This document shows positions 1 through 9,966 of a DNA stretch of 64,000 nucleotides, piece after piece. The stretch is from an uncultured Lachnospiraceae bacterium (lineage in GTDB: Bacteria > Bacillota > Clostridia > Lachnospirales > Lachnospiraceae), in NCBI GenBank assembly GCA_946558465.1, contig CAMNTM010000004.1, forward strand, positions 204,524-268,523. Reading direction: 5' to 3'. The notes beneath the pieces are model-generated. The model was not told the origin of the DNA and ran no database searches. It saw nothing but the letters and a program-made list of their open reading frames with translations. How positions within the stretch are numbered: the stretch's first letter is position 1; each line of letters begins with the position of its first letter. Both the position numbers and the translations under genes were made by a program.

Positions 1-632
1 CAAAACAAGCCTGCCATCCCCAAAAGCTGCATGACAAGCATCTGACAGTGATTTGGATATATCGTAATTTTGCTGTCGTCCGTAACAGCCATACTATAGA
101 CAACAGAATTAATGTATTCATCCATAATAAAGATCATCAGCATCGGGATTAAAACCAAAAACACATATTGCTTTTCGATGATTTCATTATCGGAAAAGTA
201 TCTCCGCACCATATAACAGCAGGCTCCCATCATAAGCAGCGACACTATATTCCCTGACAGCATAAATATAATACCGACTCTACTCTGATCAAACGCAGAC
301 ATCAGCGGATAAAGAATACTCAGCAGAGAATTCATAATTCCATAAACAAGCTGCATAATCAGGGCTGACAGAGCCGCATATAAAACAGCAGTCTTCCAAT
401 CTGACCGGCAGATTAGAATTCCGCATGCTGCAAGCAGAAGGACATATACTGCAAATCCGGCAATCATGCCGGCCGGACCAAAATGAATCACCGCAACAGC
501 GCATAAAGTATATAAGAAATAATAATAAAACTTTATCTTCTTATACAAAAACCTGGTAAACAAATAAAATCCGAAAAGCATCTGGATACTTCCCATGATA
601 TATTCATTAAAAAAATCTACATACTCCGCCAT
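1..632 (-). CDS. Membrane sensor protein, N-terminal part of a probable AgrC/LytS-type histidine kinase (truncated by window edge)
   Basis: Read by eye on the minus strand: open frame from ATG at 632 (MAEYVDFFNEYIMGSIQMLFGFYLFTRFLYKK...) to the edge, several hydrophobic segments, RBS aggagg, immediately upstream of a LytTR regulator. Not in the ORF track. Confidence 0.7.
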   Translation of the reverse strand, partial: MAEYVDFFNEYIMGSIQMLFGFYLFTRFLYKKIKFYYYFLYTLCAVAVIHFGPAGMIAGFAVYVLLLAACGILICRSDWKTAVLYAALSALIMQLVYGIMNSLLSILYPLMSAFDQSRVGIIFMLSGNIVSLLMMGACCYMVRRYFSDNEIIEKQYVFLVLIPMLMIFIMDEYINSVVYSMAVTDDSKITIYPNHCQMLVMQLLGMAGLF

Positions 633-659
633 TCATCTCCTCCTGCATGCAAAAGCTTC

Positions 660-1364
660 TTATAAATCTCTCATATACTGCAAAATAACGCTGGAAAACT
701 CCTTGCTGCGCAGCCGCGATACAGGTATCTTTTTACCGCCTTCCATATATGCCGTTCCATTCTTATAGCTTTTTAAATACTTTAGATGAATCAGATAACT
801 CCTATGACACCGGAAAAACTTATTGTCCAGCTTGGTTTCCAGATTCTCAATCCGGTCATAAAAATCAATGATCTCAGATGAAATTAAATGCAGATATATT
901 TTCCGGTCAATGATTTCACAAAAGACAATATCTTCCAGAGAAATAATTCGGCTTTCATACCCTTTTTGAACAAGCAGGTTTGCTTCCCTCGCATTCTGCA
1001 TGGAGATAAAAAGACGCTCCATTGTTCTTTCGAAACTTTTTTCTTCGATTGGTTTCACCAGGTAATCATATGCCTGCACCTCAAAAGATTGAAATACCAT
1101 CTCTCTAAGGACTGTGATAAAAATCAGAAACCCCCGAAAGCTGCGCTCCCGCAGCTTTCTTGCTGTTTCCATACCATCTATATCCTTCATCTTAATATCT
1201 AAAAACAGAATATCGATCTGTTTATCATATTTTAGTAATTCTGCACCGCAGGAAAACATTTGAATCGCCGCATCCATATTCTTTCTGCGGAAAAAACCAG
1301 ACGTCATCATCCGAATATGCTCAGACATATACTTTTCATCATCACAGACTGCAACATGAATCAT
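660..1364 (-). CDS. LytTR-family response regulator
   Basis: MIHVAVCDDEKY receiver start, FLDIKM phospho-acceptor region, C-terminal LytTR motif (FFRCHRSYLIHLKYL). Start moved to ATG 1364 (RBS gaggaggtggtgac). Confidence 0.9.
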   Translation of the reverse strand: MIHVAVCDDEKYMSEHIRMMTSGFFRRKNMDAAIQMFSCGAELLKYDKQIDILFLDIKMKDIDGMETARKLRERSFRGFLIFITVLREMVFQSFEVQAYDYLVKPIEEKSFERTMERLFISMQNAREANLLVQKGYESRIISLEDIVFCEIIDRKIYLHLISSEIIDFYDRIENLETKLDNKFFRCHRSYLIHLKYLKSYKNGTAYMEGGKKIPVSRLRSKEFSSVILQYMRDL

Positions 1365-1584
1365 GTCACCACCTCCTCGTATAATATCTAAGTTTTCTCT
1401 AACACCAAAAAACAGCAATACAGCTTTTTCGACCTTTTAGGACACAAAATAACACATCCTGCTGCCAGATGCTTTTTGAATGCCGTGGAATGTTTGTAAT
1501 GCTTCTTACAGAAATTTAATATCAAAATCCTGATGCTGTAATCATAACAAAATTTGTATATCCTTTCAATATTCATCAAAAATA

Positions 1585-1611
1585 ACAGCCGGTCAACCTA
1601 TGACCAGCTGT
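1585..1611 (-). terminator. Intrinsic terminator of the 1637-1930 gene
   Basis: ACAGCTGGTCA-taggt-TGACCGGCTGT followed by TATTTTT on the minus strand. Confidence 0.7.
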
Positions 1612-1636
1612 CATGAATTTTCTTATATTCTTTTTC

Positions 1637-1930
1637 TTATGACCTGAATTTAATTGTAGTCTTTTCAGGTTCTTTTGTAATCACAATCCTATCCGACTTA
1701 TGCAGCTTATCAATTGCCTCCTTTACCTCATGCTCCATAAGATGAAGCTCTTCAGATATCTGCTTGACAGTCGGGGTAATTCCATGCTTATCCATAAAGG
1801 ATTTCATATGGTCGTATACCTTCTGTGGAATCTCCTCTATATCATTCATACTGTCCATTTCATTATACCTGCCTTTAGTTTTAGCCTTATTATCTGTCGG
1901 ATGTTTTTGTTTTATACAAGGTTTCTCCAT
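1637..1930 (-). CDS. Small winged-HTH-like protein downstream of gpmI
   Basis: 97 aa; HGITPTVKQISEELHLMEHEVKEAIDKLHKSDRIVI resembles a LexA-like HTH; ATG directly follows the gpmI stop (TAGATG). Confidence 0.6.
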   Translation of the reverse strand: MEKPCIKQKHPTDNKAKTKGRYNEMDSMNDIEEIPQKVYDHMKSFMDKHGITPTVKQISEELHLMEHEVKEAIDKLHKSDRIVITKEPEKTTIKFRS

Positions 1931-3472
1931 CTACTTTACAATCAAGCTTTTTCCTGTCATCTCTTTCGGCTGTTCCATACCCATAAGTTCAATCAATGTC
2001 GGTGCAATATCTGCCAGACAGCCGCCTTCCCGCAGTCTGTACGCCGGGTCTGCATTTACCAGGATAAACGGTACCGGATTGGTCGTATGCGCAGTAAAGG
2101 GTTCGCCTGTCTCTTCATCAATAAGCTGTTCTGCATTGCCATGATCCGCACAGATAAACATCTGCCCTCCTGCCTCTTTGACCGCGTCCACTGCTTTACC
2201 TACACACTCGTCAACCGCTTCAATCGCCTGAATCGCTGCTGCCTCTACTCCGGTATGTCCCACCATATCCGGATTGGCAAAATTAATGATAATCACATCG
2301 TATTTTTCAGATTGAACCGCCCCGACAAGCTTTTCGCACACCTCGTATGCACTCATCTCCGGCTTTAGATCATAGGTTGCCACCTTCGGAGAATTTACAA
2401 GAATCCGGTCCTCTCCCTCATTTGGCTCCTCCACACCACCGTTAAAGAAGAAGGTAACGTGTGCGTATTTCTCCGTCTCAGCGATACGCGCCTGCTTCTT
2501 TCCGTTTGCTGCAAGGAACTCTCCGAATGTATTGGTAATCTCTTCCTTTACAAATGCCACCATCTTATTTTCAATTGTTACATCATATTCGGTGAAACAT
2601 ACATAAGTTGTTTTTACTCTTCTGCCTCTGTCAAAGCCTGAAAATTCTTCATCGCAGAAGGCTCTTGTAATCTCCCTCGCACGGTCGGGACGGAAATTAA
2701 AGAAGATAATAGAATCGTTATCTTGAATCGTTGCAGCCGGAACCCCCTCCTTCATCACAACGGTCGGCAGCACAAATTCATCTGTAATATCCTTATCATA
2801 AGAAATTTGTATACCTTCCGGTCCTCTTACTGCCTGCTCTCCTTCTCCGTAAACCATTGCACGGTAGGCCTTCTCCACACGCTCCCAGCGGTTATCTCTG
2901 TCCATTGCATAATAGCGGCCCATAACAGTAGCAACCTCGCCGACTCCAATCTCCCGCATTTTTTCCACCAGCTCCTCGACATATCCTTTACCGGAAGCCG
3001 GCGGTGTGTCCCGTCCGTCCAAAAAGCAGTGTACATATACCTTCTCGATTCCTTGACGCTTTGCCAGTTCTAAAAGTCCGTAGATATGAGTATTATGACT
3101 GTGTACACCACCGTCAGACACCAGTCCATACATATGGAGTGCACTGTTATTCTTCTTTACATTCTCACATGCCGCAAGGAGTGCTTTGTTCTCAAAGAAA
3201 TCTCCATCCTGAATCGCCTTCGTAATCTTAGTTAGATCCTGATATACAATACGGCCCGCACCCATATTCAAGTGCCCTACTTCAGAGTTTCCCATCTGGC
3301 CGTCCGGAAGCCCTACTGCCAGACCGCTTGCATTTCCTTTGACAAAAGGACACTCTGCCATCAGCCTGTCCATAACCGGAGTTTTTCCTTCTCTGACTGC
3401 ATTTCCCTCCATCTTTTCATTAAGCCCGTAGCCGTCCAATATCATAAGTACTGTTGGTTTTTTCATCATCAT
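1931..3472 (-). CDS. gpmI: 2,3-bisphosphoglycerate-independent phosphoglycerate mutase
   Basis: 513 aa, [31 protein letters not shown] and ADHGNAEQ motifs. Confidence 0.97.
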   Translation of the reverse strand: MMMKKPTVLMILDGYGLNEKMEGNAVREGKTPVMDRLMAECPFVKGNASGLAVGLPDGQMGNSEVGHLNMGAGRIVYQDLTKITKAIQDGDFFENKALLAACENVKKNNSALHMYGLVSDGGVHSHNTHIYGLLELAKRQGIEKVYVHCFLDGRDTPPASGKGYVEELVEKMREIGVGEVATVMGRYYAMDRDNRWERVEKAYRAMVYGEGEQAVRGPEGIQISYDKDITDEFVLPTVVMKEGVPAATIQDNDSIIFFNFRPDRAREITRAFCDEEFSGFDRGRRVKTTYVCFTEYDVTIENKMVAFVKEEITNTFGEFLAANGKKQARIAETEKYAHVTFFFNGGVEEPNEGEDRILVNSPKVATYDLKPEMSAYEVCEKLVGAVQSEKYDVIIINFANPDMVGHTGVEAAAIQAIEAVDECVGKAVDAVKEAGGQMFICADHGNAEQLIDEETGEPFTAHTTNPVPFILVNADPAYRLREGGCLADIAPTLIELMGMEQPKEMTGKSLIVK

Positions 3473-3510
3473 AAATACACTCCTTCATTTTTCTTATTAT
3501 CTGTCTTTTA

Positions 3511-4341
3511 TCAGTCAAATAACCTCTCAAGCCAAGCATCCGCAAGACCTGCCCACTGCGCACACTCCGCCTGCACACCGCTTCCATCTGCACGCTCTAC
3601 AGCCGGACTGGCTAGACTCAGGCCGTGCTCTCCCTTTGGAAAGATGTGAAGCTCTGCCGGCACACCTGCCCTTCTAAGCGCCGATACCATAAGAAGTGAA
3701 TTCTCCACCGGCACAGACATATCCTCCATTGTATGCCAGATAAAACAGGGCGGCATCGTCTCTGTGACAAACCTTTCAACCGACACCTCAGCCGCACGCT
3801 CCCCAAGCTCTTCCCCCAAAAGATTCTCAAAGCTTCCTGTGTGTGCATATCTCTTATCCGAAGTAATTACCGGATAACTCAACATAATCCCTGCAGGTCT
3901 TAACTCCTCTGCCAAAACACCTAGCCCCGATGTCATAAAATCTCTGTTCCAGAAAGCACCATAGCACGCTGCCAGATGTCCTCCCGCCGAGGAACCCTGT
4001 ACCACAAGTCTGTCCACATCCACATTCCAGATGTCTGCATGCTTTCGAATGATTTTCACCGCCTGCCCTGCCTCAAGCACCTGCGTCGGGAATCGATGCG
4101 GTGCCGTAGAATACCGCAGCACACATGCGTGACAGCCCCTGTTCAGAAAATGCACTGCGAGCGGCTCTCCCTCCCGGTAGCTGGTAAATTCATATCCGCC
4201 GCCCGGACATATTAGAATCATCGGCCGTTTCTTAAGCTTCAGACTCCCTCCATAAGGAGTATCCAGAATATAAACCTCCAATCTCGCATCAGCAGCCGAA
4301 CCTTCTGCCTGTATCGGAATTTCTCTGTATATCATAGACAT
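3511..4341 (-). CDS. Alpha/beta hydrolase (BD-FAE/acetyl-esterase-like)
   Basis: ICPGGGYEF oxyanion region, GSSAGGHLA nucleophile elbow, GEHGLSL catalytic His. Confidence 0.85.
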   Translation of the reverse strand: MSMIYREIPIQAEGSAADARLEVYILDTPYGGSLKLKKRPMILICPGGGYEFTSYREGEPLAVHFLNRGCHACVLRYSTAPHRFPTQVLEAGQAVKIIRKHADIWNVDVDRLVVQGSSAGGHLAACYGAFWNRDFMTSGLGVLAEELRPAGIMLSYPVITSDKRYAHTGSFENLLGEELGERAAEVSVERFVTETMPPCFIWHTMEDMSVPVENSLLMVSALRRAGVPAELHIFPKGEHGLSLASPAVERADGSGVQAECAQWAGLADAWLERLFD

Positions 4342-4447
4342 TAACTCCTTCCGGTCCTCTTAGTACTTATCCTGTCACCAGAAAATATTATACTATAATT
4401 GTTAAAATTTGAAAACAAAAATTCATTTAAAACTTTTCTTAAAGCTT

Positions 4448-5038
4448 TCATAGTGCTATGATTTCCTGTAATGACATGCCTGTAAGATACTCATTTACCG
4501 CACTTTGCTTTGCCTTATCATAAGCCGAAAATGTCATTCCCGCCTTCTCAGGATTCGTATATACCTTCCAATATCCTGTAAACAGACTATTTCTGCCTTC
4601 TTCTTCAATAAAACATTTCACATCCTCGACAGGATAATCCAAAAACACCCCTATCTCATGCGGAAAACAGGACCTTCTGCCGATACTCCGACAGATTCTG
4701 TCTGAAAGCTTCTCAAGCATCCTGTCCACATTTTCTGTCTCATACCCATATTTCTCTAAAAACTCCTGAACTTCGTCTCTCATAAGATAAGAAACCAGAA
4801 CCGCTCTTCGAAAGAAAAATATCATACATTTTCCCTTCATCTCACCTAAAAGAAAATACTCAATTTCCGTACCCTGAAACAGCTTCTTTATCTCTTCACA
4901 GGCTCCCTTTTCCATGTTCACAATGCATGCTGTTTTCATTCCCTTAAAAAATGGCGCACACTGCAGAATCAGCTGAAACTCTATACGCCTCGTCATATTT
5001 TCTGCAGACAGCATATAAGACACAACCTCAGCCTTCAT
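4448..5038 (-). CDS. DUF3793 family protein
   Basis: FPHEIGVFLDYPVEDVKCFIEEEG...GYWKVY...A...F..YDKAK pattern of DUF3793; start taken at MKAEVV (5038). Confidence 0.75.
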   Translation of the reverse strand: MKAEVVSYMLSAENMTRRIEFQLILQCAPFFKGMKTACIVNMEKGACEEIKKLFQGTEIEYFLLGEMKGKCMIFFFRRAVLVSYLMRDEVQEFLEKYGYETENVDRMLEKLSDRICRSIGRRSCFPHEIGVFLDYPVEDVKCFIEEEGRNSLFTGYWKVYTNPEKAGMTFSAYDKAKQSAVNEYLTGMSLQEIIAL

Positions 5039-5129
5039 AACCCCTCTCCCATCATTATATTTTTTTACAATAAGACCTATTTTCTTATGATAGCATCTTC
5101 CTGTAGAAAAAAAATATGCAAAAAAATAA

Positions 5130-5158
5130 CGGCAGCAGCAACTTTGAAGCTGCTGCCG
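5130..5158 (-). terminator. Intrinsic terminator of the MarR gene
   Basis: GGCAGCAGC-ttcaaagtt-GCTGCTGCC followed by GTTATTTTTTT on the minus strand. Confidence 0.8.
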
Positions 5159-5272
5159 CCGCGTCACTCCCCTGCGGCCTGTATTCTCATGGTCTTATAC
5201 TCTTGGTCTTATGAGCTTTTATTTTTATAATCTTTTATCTTTATCATCTTCTGTTCCTGCAGTCTTTCACCT

Positions 5273-5704
5273 CTATGGTTCTTCAATATTATACAATACC
5301 CTTCCAAGCATCTTCTCCAGAGCCGCAATCTCCTTTTTACTCATCCCGATCGTCAGCATCTTATCCAGCTTTTTTCGATCCATATCCATACGCCTTCGAA
5401 TATCATAGGCCTTTTCTGTCAGGTAGATATTTTTGCAGCGCTTATCTTTATTACTTGGCACAGACAAGATATACCCCTTTTCATCCAGTCTTTTTAAAAG
5501 CCCTGTAACAGTAGGGTTCCTAAGACTTAATGCCTTTTCAATATCTCGCTGGTTTACTTCCTCTTTACTGCTTACAAACAGATAATCCAGAACCGCGCAC
5601 TGGGAAGCCGTAATGCCGATTGTACGAAGCTGATTGTTAAACTCCTTCTCATATACATTATTAATCTGTTTAAACATAAATCCAAGCGGCATCCGTTCCT
5701 TCAT
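5273..5704 (-). CDS. MarR family transcriptional regulator
   Basis: 143 aa; wHTH with NPTVTGLLKRLDEKGYI...DKRCKNIYLTEKA. Confidence 0.9.
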   Translation of the reverse strand: MKERMPLGFMFKQINNVYEKEFNNQLRTIGITASQCAVLDYLFVSSKEEVNQRDIEKALSLRNPTVTGLLKRLDEKGYILSVPSNKDKRCKNIYLTEKAYDIRRRMDMDRKKLDKMLTIGMSKKEIAALEKMLGRVLYNIEEP

Positions 5705-5796
5705 AGCTTCATCCCCCGTACTCCTGCCCTTTTTCTGCCTGTACGCTCTACTTAAGCACGCTTCCTACAGACATATATAATGATACATCTTAATCT

Positions 5797-6360
5797 CTAC
5801 CTGCGCACTTTATTCACAGCCAATCCCGGCAGATTCGCCTTCGCAAGCATCTTTACCGCCGTATAATACAGCACAATCTCAATCGGCAGCATAATCATCT
5901 GCTTGAATGCCCGTGCCGGAAGAAGCGCTAAAAATGCGTCTCCATACAGTACCGTCAGCCAGTAAGTATTTAATATCAGGTTTACCACAATCGTTACGGT
6001 TGTGTTCGCCGCAATGATTCTGGCCAGACTCACCGGCCTCTTATACAGCATCATTCCGTAGATGGTCCCGGCAAGCATCGTGCTGACAGTAAAGCCTGGA
6101 AAAAATCCTCCGACCGGCTTCATAATGTAAGCGATAATGTCTGAAAGTCCCCCAACCACGCAGCCGACAGCCGGCCCGAACAGCATTCCTGTCAATTCCT
6201 TTGCAATAAAGTCAAAGCCAATCCTTAAATACTCTGTAAGCTGCAGCCGGTAAAAGCCAAGCACAACTGCAATTGCCAGCAGCATCGCTGACGCAGCCAA
6301 AGTCTTTAAGTCTCTTAACTCATGAAAGGAGTCTGTAAATAGTGTCTTGATTTTCTTCAT
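5797..6360 (-). CDS. folT: ECF transporter S component, folate family
   Basis: 187-aa membrane protein with FDFIAKELTGMLFGPAVGCVVGGLSDII; preceded by a THF-type riboswitch. Confidence 0.9.
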   Translation of the reverse strand: MKKIKTLFTDSFHELRDLKTLAASAMLLAIAVVLGFYRLQLTEYLRIGFDFIAKELTGMLFGPAVGCVVGGLSDIIAYIMKPVGGFFPGFTVSTMLAGTIYGMMLYKRPVSLARIIAANTTVTIVVNLILNTYWLTVLYGDAFLALLPARAFKQMIMLPIEIVLYYTAVKMLAKANLPGLAVNKVRR

Positions 6361-6391
6361 AAAAATTACCTCCTTTGCAGTAGTCCTTAAA

Positions 6392-6430
6392 GCTACGCAT
6401 AGCAGGTAATCCTATCCGTCTATGTGTAGC
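6392..6430 (-). promoter_or_regulatory. Expression-platform hairpin of the folT riboswitch
   Basis: GCTACACATAG...CTATGCGTAGC; shares two bases with the 3' strand of aptamer P1. Confidence 0.6.
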
Positions 6431-6538
6431 AGCGGGATGCGGAGTGTGTACCGCGGGTATCTGATCTGTCAGGATACTCTTCGTCCGCCTGGCAACTCCC
6501 CGTCCAGGCGGCACTTGACGCACACATTCCTACTCTGC
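6429..6538 (-). ncRNA. Tetrahydrofolate (THF) riboswitch
   Basis: Minus strand GCAGAGTAGGAATGTGTGCGTCAAGTGCCGCCTGG...GGAGTTGCCAGGCGGACGAAGAGTATC...GATACCCGCGGTACACACTCCGCATCCCGCTGC; matches the THF aptamer layout (GAGUAG, GCGU.AAGUG, ACGAAG, CCGCGGU, terminal P1) upstream of folT. Confidence 0.88.
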
Positions 6539-6617
6539 TTTTTGCTGTTTAATTGTTTCGATTCATTCTAACACACTTTAAATCTAAGAGCAACAAAAAA
6601 ATATGCCGCTTCTAAAG

Positions 6618-7979
6618 CTAACTACAGCGCTTAAGCTCCCGCACTGCCAGGCCAATAGCCGCTGCCGCTGCCGCACCGTCTGCAATCGGACCTGCATACA
6701 TCAATCCGTCAATTCCCATAAAAAGCGGGAAAATCAAAATAAGCGGCATTAAAAAAATAATCTGTTTCGTCAAGGATACGACAATTCCAAGCTTTGCTTT
6801 CCCGATAGATGTAAAAAATCCTGTGCTCATAGGCTGAATCCCATTGATAAATGTCATAAACATAAAGATTCTGAAGTACCGCTCGGCAAACTGGAAATAC
6901 TCCTCGCTTCCTGTCCCGAAAATCCCTATAATCTGCCGTGAAAAAAACTGAAAGCATAGAAAAAACACAATGCCTATCATTACACAAATTTGAAACGCCT
7001 TTTTATACACATCCCGTACTCTGTCATAATGGGCTGCTCCATAATTAAATCCCCAGAGGGGCTGACAGCCCTGTGAAATTCCAATACAAATCGACATAAA
7101 TACCATATTCACCTTAGAGATCACTCCGACACAGGCCAGTGGAATATCCGTCCCATACATTGATACAGCACCATAATGACGAAGACTGTTATTGAGCACA
7201 ATCTGCACTAGCGCATTTGCAACCTGATTAATACCGGCAGCCATCCCAAGAGACACAATCGCTTTCAAATATTCTGCCCTCGGTCTTAATTTCTTTAAAG
7301 TAAGCTCCATCTTTCGAAACCTGATAAAATAAAGAATTACCAAAAAGCCTGAAACCACCTGCCCGATTACAGTAGCCCACGCCGCTCCCTTAATTCCCCA
7401 GTCGAATTCAAAAATAAAAAGGGGGTCCAAGATTGTATTGAGAATCGCTCCGCTCAACATGCAGGTCATAGAATATGTGGGACTCCTGTCTGCACGAATG
7501 AGATGATTTCCCCCGGTTGTCAATATCAAAAAAGGAATGCCGAGTGCAGTGATGCTTGTATAATCTACCGCAAAGGGAAGTACATCCGGCGTTACGCCGA
7601 AAAGCTCCAAAAGCGGATTCAAAAACAGGAGGGTAATCACCGCAATCATCGTACCGCTTACTGCCAGTCCGGACAGGCCCGTCCCGGCAATCCTGCTTGC
7701 CTGCCCCAGATTTCCCCGTCCGGATTCCAGATTAAAATTAGACGAGCTTCCAATCCCAAGAAGCAGCGCCGTGGCTGTACAGATAATTGAGATAGGAAAT
7801 GCAATATTCGTAGCTGCATTGCCGAGCATACCTACTCCCTGTCCGATAAAAATCTGATCTACAATATTATAAAGAGAGCTTACCAGCATACTGATAATAG
7901 CCGGTACTGCAAATTTCGCAATCAGCCTCCCTGTCTTTTCGGATGCCAGAGGATTTTCTGGCACTGCCACCTCTTTCAT
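6618..7979 (-). CDS. MATE family efflux transporter
   Basis: 453 aa, 12-TM pattern, PAIISMLVSSLYNIVDQIFIGQ. Confidence 0.93.
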   Translation of the reverse strand: MKEVAVPENPLASEKTGRLIAKFAVPAIISMLVSSLYNIVDQIFIGQGVGMLGNAATNIAFPISIICTATALLLGIGSSSNFNLESGRGNLGQASRIAGTGLSGLAVSGTMIAVITLLFLNPLLELFGVTPDVLPFAVDYTSITALGIPFLILTTGGNHLIRADRSPTYSMTCMLSGAILNTILDPLFIFEFDWGIKGAAWATVIGQVVSGFLVILYFIRFRKMELTLKKLRPRAEYLKAIVSLGMAAGINQVANALVQIVLNNSLRHYGAVSMYGTDIPLACVGVISKVNMVFMSICIGISQGCQPLWGFNYGAAHYDRVRDVYKKAFQICVMIGIVFFLCFQFFSRQIIGIFGTGSEEYFQFAERYFRIFMFMTFINGIQPMSTGFFTSIGKAKLGIVVSLTKQIIFLMPLILIFPLFMGIDGLMYAGPIADGAAAAAAIGLAVRELKRCS

Positions 7980-8006
7980 ATCATCACTCTCTTAAACCCA
8001 TTCTGA

Positions 8007-9251
8007 TTAAGCATTTTCCGCATATATCGTCAGCAGCCGGATTAAAATTTCAACATTCTTTTCCATAGACTGAATCGGAACATACTCAAAACGTCCATGC
8101 GCATTCTCAAATCCGGCTGTAATATTCGGACACGGAAGACCCTTCTGAGAAAGCCACGCCCCGTCTGTACCGCCCCGGTAAGCAATCTCGAATATATCTG
8201 CACCGCATTCTCTGATTGCCTGCTTAGCATAATCAATCATATACGGAACCTCTTTTATAACCTCCCTCATGCTGAAATACTGATTTGTCCAGGAAAGCTC
8301 AACCGTACCCTCACCATAGAGCTCATTCAGCTGCCCTGCACATTTTTCAATATATCTCTTCCTGGCCTCATAGAGCTCCCTTTCGTGATCTCTGACAAGA
8401 CATCGGATAAAGGCCCTCTCAACCGTGCCTTCAAAAACAAACGGATGATAATACCCTTCCCTGCCGCGGGTATTCTGCGGTCTTTCAAATGCCGGAAGCA
8501 TCGCCATAAATTCTCCTCCGATTTCTACCGCATTTTTCATAATTTTATACGCTGTACCCGGATGAACATTCAATCCTCTGATAACAAGCTGCGCCTCCTC
8601 AGCATTAAAGGTCTCATAACCGTACCCTCCCACGGCGTCTCCATCCACCGTATATGCTATATCGGCCCCGAATCTATCAATATCAAAATTTTCCGTGCCG
8701 CGTCCTACCTCCTCATCTGGGGTAAAGCCAATTTGAATCGGGCCGTGCGGGGCCTCCGGATGACTTAAAAAATACTCGGCCATCGTCATAATTGCCGCAA
8801 CAGCCGCCTTATCATCTCCTCCGAGCAGGGTCGTTCCATCGGTAAGAACCAAATCCTGTCCTATGTATTTTTTAAGATTCGGATATTTTTCACTCTTCAT
8901 AACAATATTTTTTTCCTTATTCAGAACAATATCCCCGCCCTGATAATTTTCCAGAACCCACGGCTTAACATCTGTTCCGCTTGCATCTGGAGTCGTGTCC
9001 ATATGTGCAAGCAGACCTACAGATTTGCACGTATCCTTCGAAAGATTGGAAGGAATCGTACCATAAACACATCCCTCCTCACTCATCGCCACATTCTGAA
9101 CTCCTAGAGAAATGAGCTCATCCCTTAGCAGCCTGCCCATATTCTTCTGCTTCATTGTACTCGGTGCACTGTCCGAACCCGCCTGAGACTGACTGTCCAC
9201 ACGTACATAGCGCATAAATCGATCTCTCACCTGTTCATAAAATCTCTCCAT
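8007..9251 (-). CDS. pepT: Peptidase T (M20B tripeptidase)
   Basis: LLAHMDTTPDASG, LLGGDDKAAVA, FTPDEEVGRG, YRGGTDGAWLS motifs. Confidence 0.96.
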   Translation of the reverse strand: MERFYEQVRDRFMRYVRVDSQSQAGSDSAPSTMKQKNMGRLLRDELISLGVQNVAMSEEGCVYGTIPSNLSKDTCKSVGLLAHMDTTPDASGTDVKPWVLENYQGGDIVLNKEKNIVMKSEKYPNLKKYIGQDLVLTDGTTLLGGDDKAAVAAIMTMAEYFLSHPEAPHGPIQIGFTPDEEVGRGTENFDIDRFGADIAYTVDGDAVGGYGYETFNAEEAQLVIRGLNVHPGTAYKIMKNAVEIGGEFMAMLPAFERPQNTRGREGYYHPFVFEGTVERAFIRCLVRDHERELYEARKRYIEKCAGQLNELYGEGTVELSWTNQYFSMREVIKEVPYMIDYAKQAIRECGADIFEIAYRGGTDGAWLSQKGLPCPNITAGFENAHGRFEYVPIQSMEKNVEILIRLLTIYAENA

Positions 9252-9393
9252 TTTTATCCTCCTTTATATTTTTAATATAAGTTTTGTTATAGTGTCAGAT
9301 TGTATCAGGAATACATATAGTTTATCATAAAATAGTGGAAAAAGCTGTCATAATTTAGGAAATAATTTTAAAAATGAGACAAAAGAATTTATA

Positions 9394-9603
9394 TTAAGAA
9401 AAATAAAACAAATCTTCAAATTTTCTGTCCAGTGCAATACACAGAATCAAAGCCAGCTTGGCGGTGGGATTGAACTGTCCTGTTTCAATGGAGCTTATGG
9501 TGTTGCGTGAAACACCGACCATCTCTGCCAGCTGAGCCTGAGACAGATTCTTTTCTGTCCGCACTTCTTTTAAATGATTTTTTAAAATAAGTTTGTCATC
9601 CAT
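9394..9603 (-). CDS. XRE-family helix-turn-helix regulator
   Basis: LSQAQLAEMVGVSRNTISSIETGQFNPTAKLALILCIALDRKFEDLFYF; start placed at MDDKLIL. Confidence 0.9.
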   Translation of the reverse strand: MDDKLILKNHLKEVRTEKNLSQAQLAEMVGVSRNTISSIETGQFNPTAKLALILCIALDRKFEDLFYFS

Positions 9604-9631
9604 AGATTTATTCCTTTTCGTGTTTTGCTTT

Positions 9632-9943
9632 TTATACCCGAACAATATATAGGAAAAGATAAACGATTGTCGCAAAAGTAAAAGCAAGCGCCGAAATCAA
9701 ATTCTGCGTTCCTTTTAACAATCTGTATCTGAAGATATTCTGTGAGGCAACAAAGCTGAAATACAGTGCAAGCAGATTATAAATCTGTTTTTCTTTTGAC
9801 ATCTGCACAAAAAATAAAATGATAAATACAATGGACATACCAGTTATTCCATATGCCGTTGCCTGCGTAGATAATGTGCGTTCTCGTTCATCCAGCTGTT
9901 TATTTTCCTGACGGCTTTTTGCTAAAATTTCTTCTTTATTCAT
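9632..9943 (-). CDS. Small membrane protein paired with the XRE regulator (DUF6442-like)
   Basis: MNKEEILAKSRQENKQLDERE followed by three hydrophobic segments; start at ATG 9943 with RBS aaggagg. Confidence 0.75.
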   Translation of the reverse strand: MNKEEILAKSRQENKQLDERERTLSTQATAYGITGMSIVFIILFFVQMSKEKQIYNLLALYFSFVASQNIFRYRLLKGTQNLISALAFTFATIVYLFLYIVRV

Positions 9944-9966
9944 AAATAGAATCCTCCTTATAGAGA

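Noticed and set aside
1388-1579. 63-aa Cys-containing ORF near the LytTR gene, considered as an AgrD-like peptide
   Set aside because: No AgrD-like core or charged C-terminal tail, no adjacent agrB, and no clear RBS.
1700-2368. 222-aa plus-strand ORF
   Set aside because: Antisense to gpmI and the small HTH gene; Cys/His/Leu-rich reverse-frame composition.
6320-6523. 67-aa minus-strand ORF upstream of folT
   Set aside because: Lies within the THF riboswitch and overlaps the folT start.
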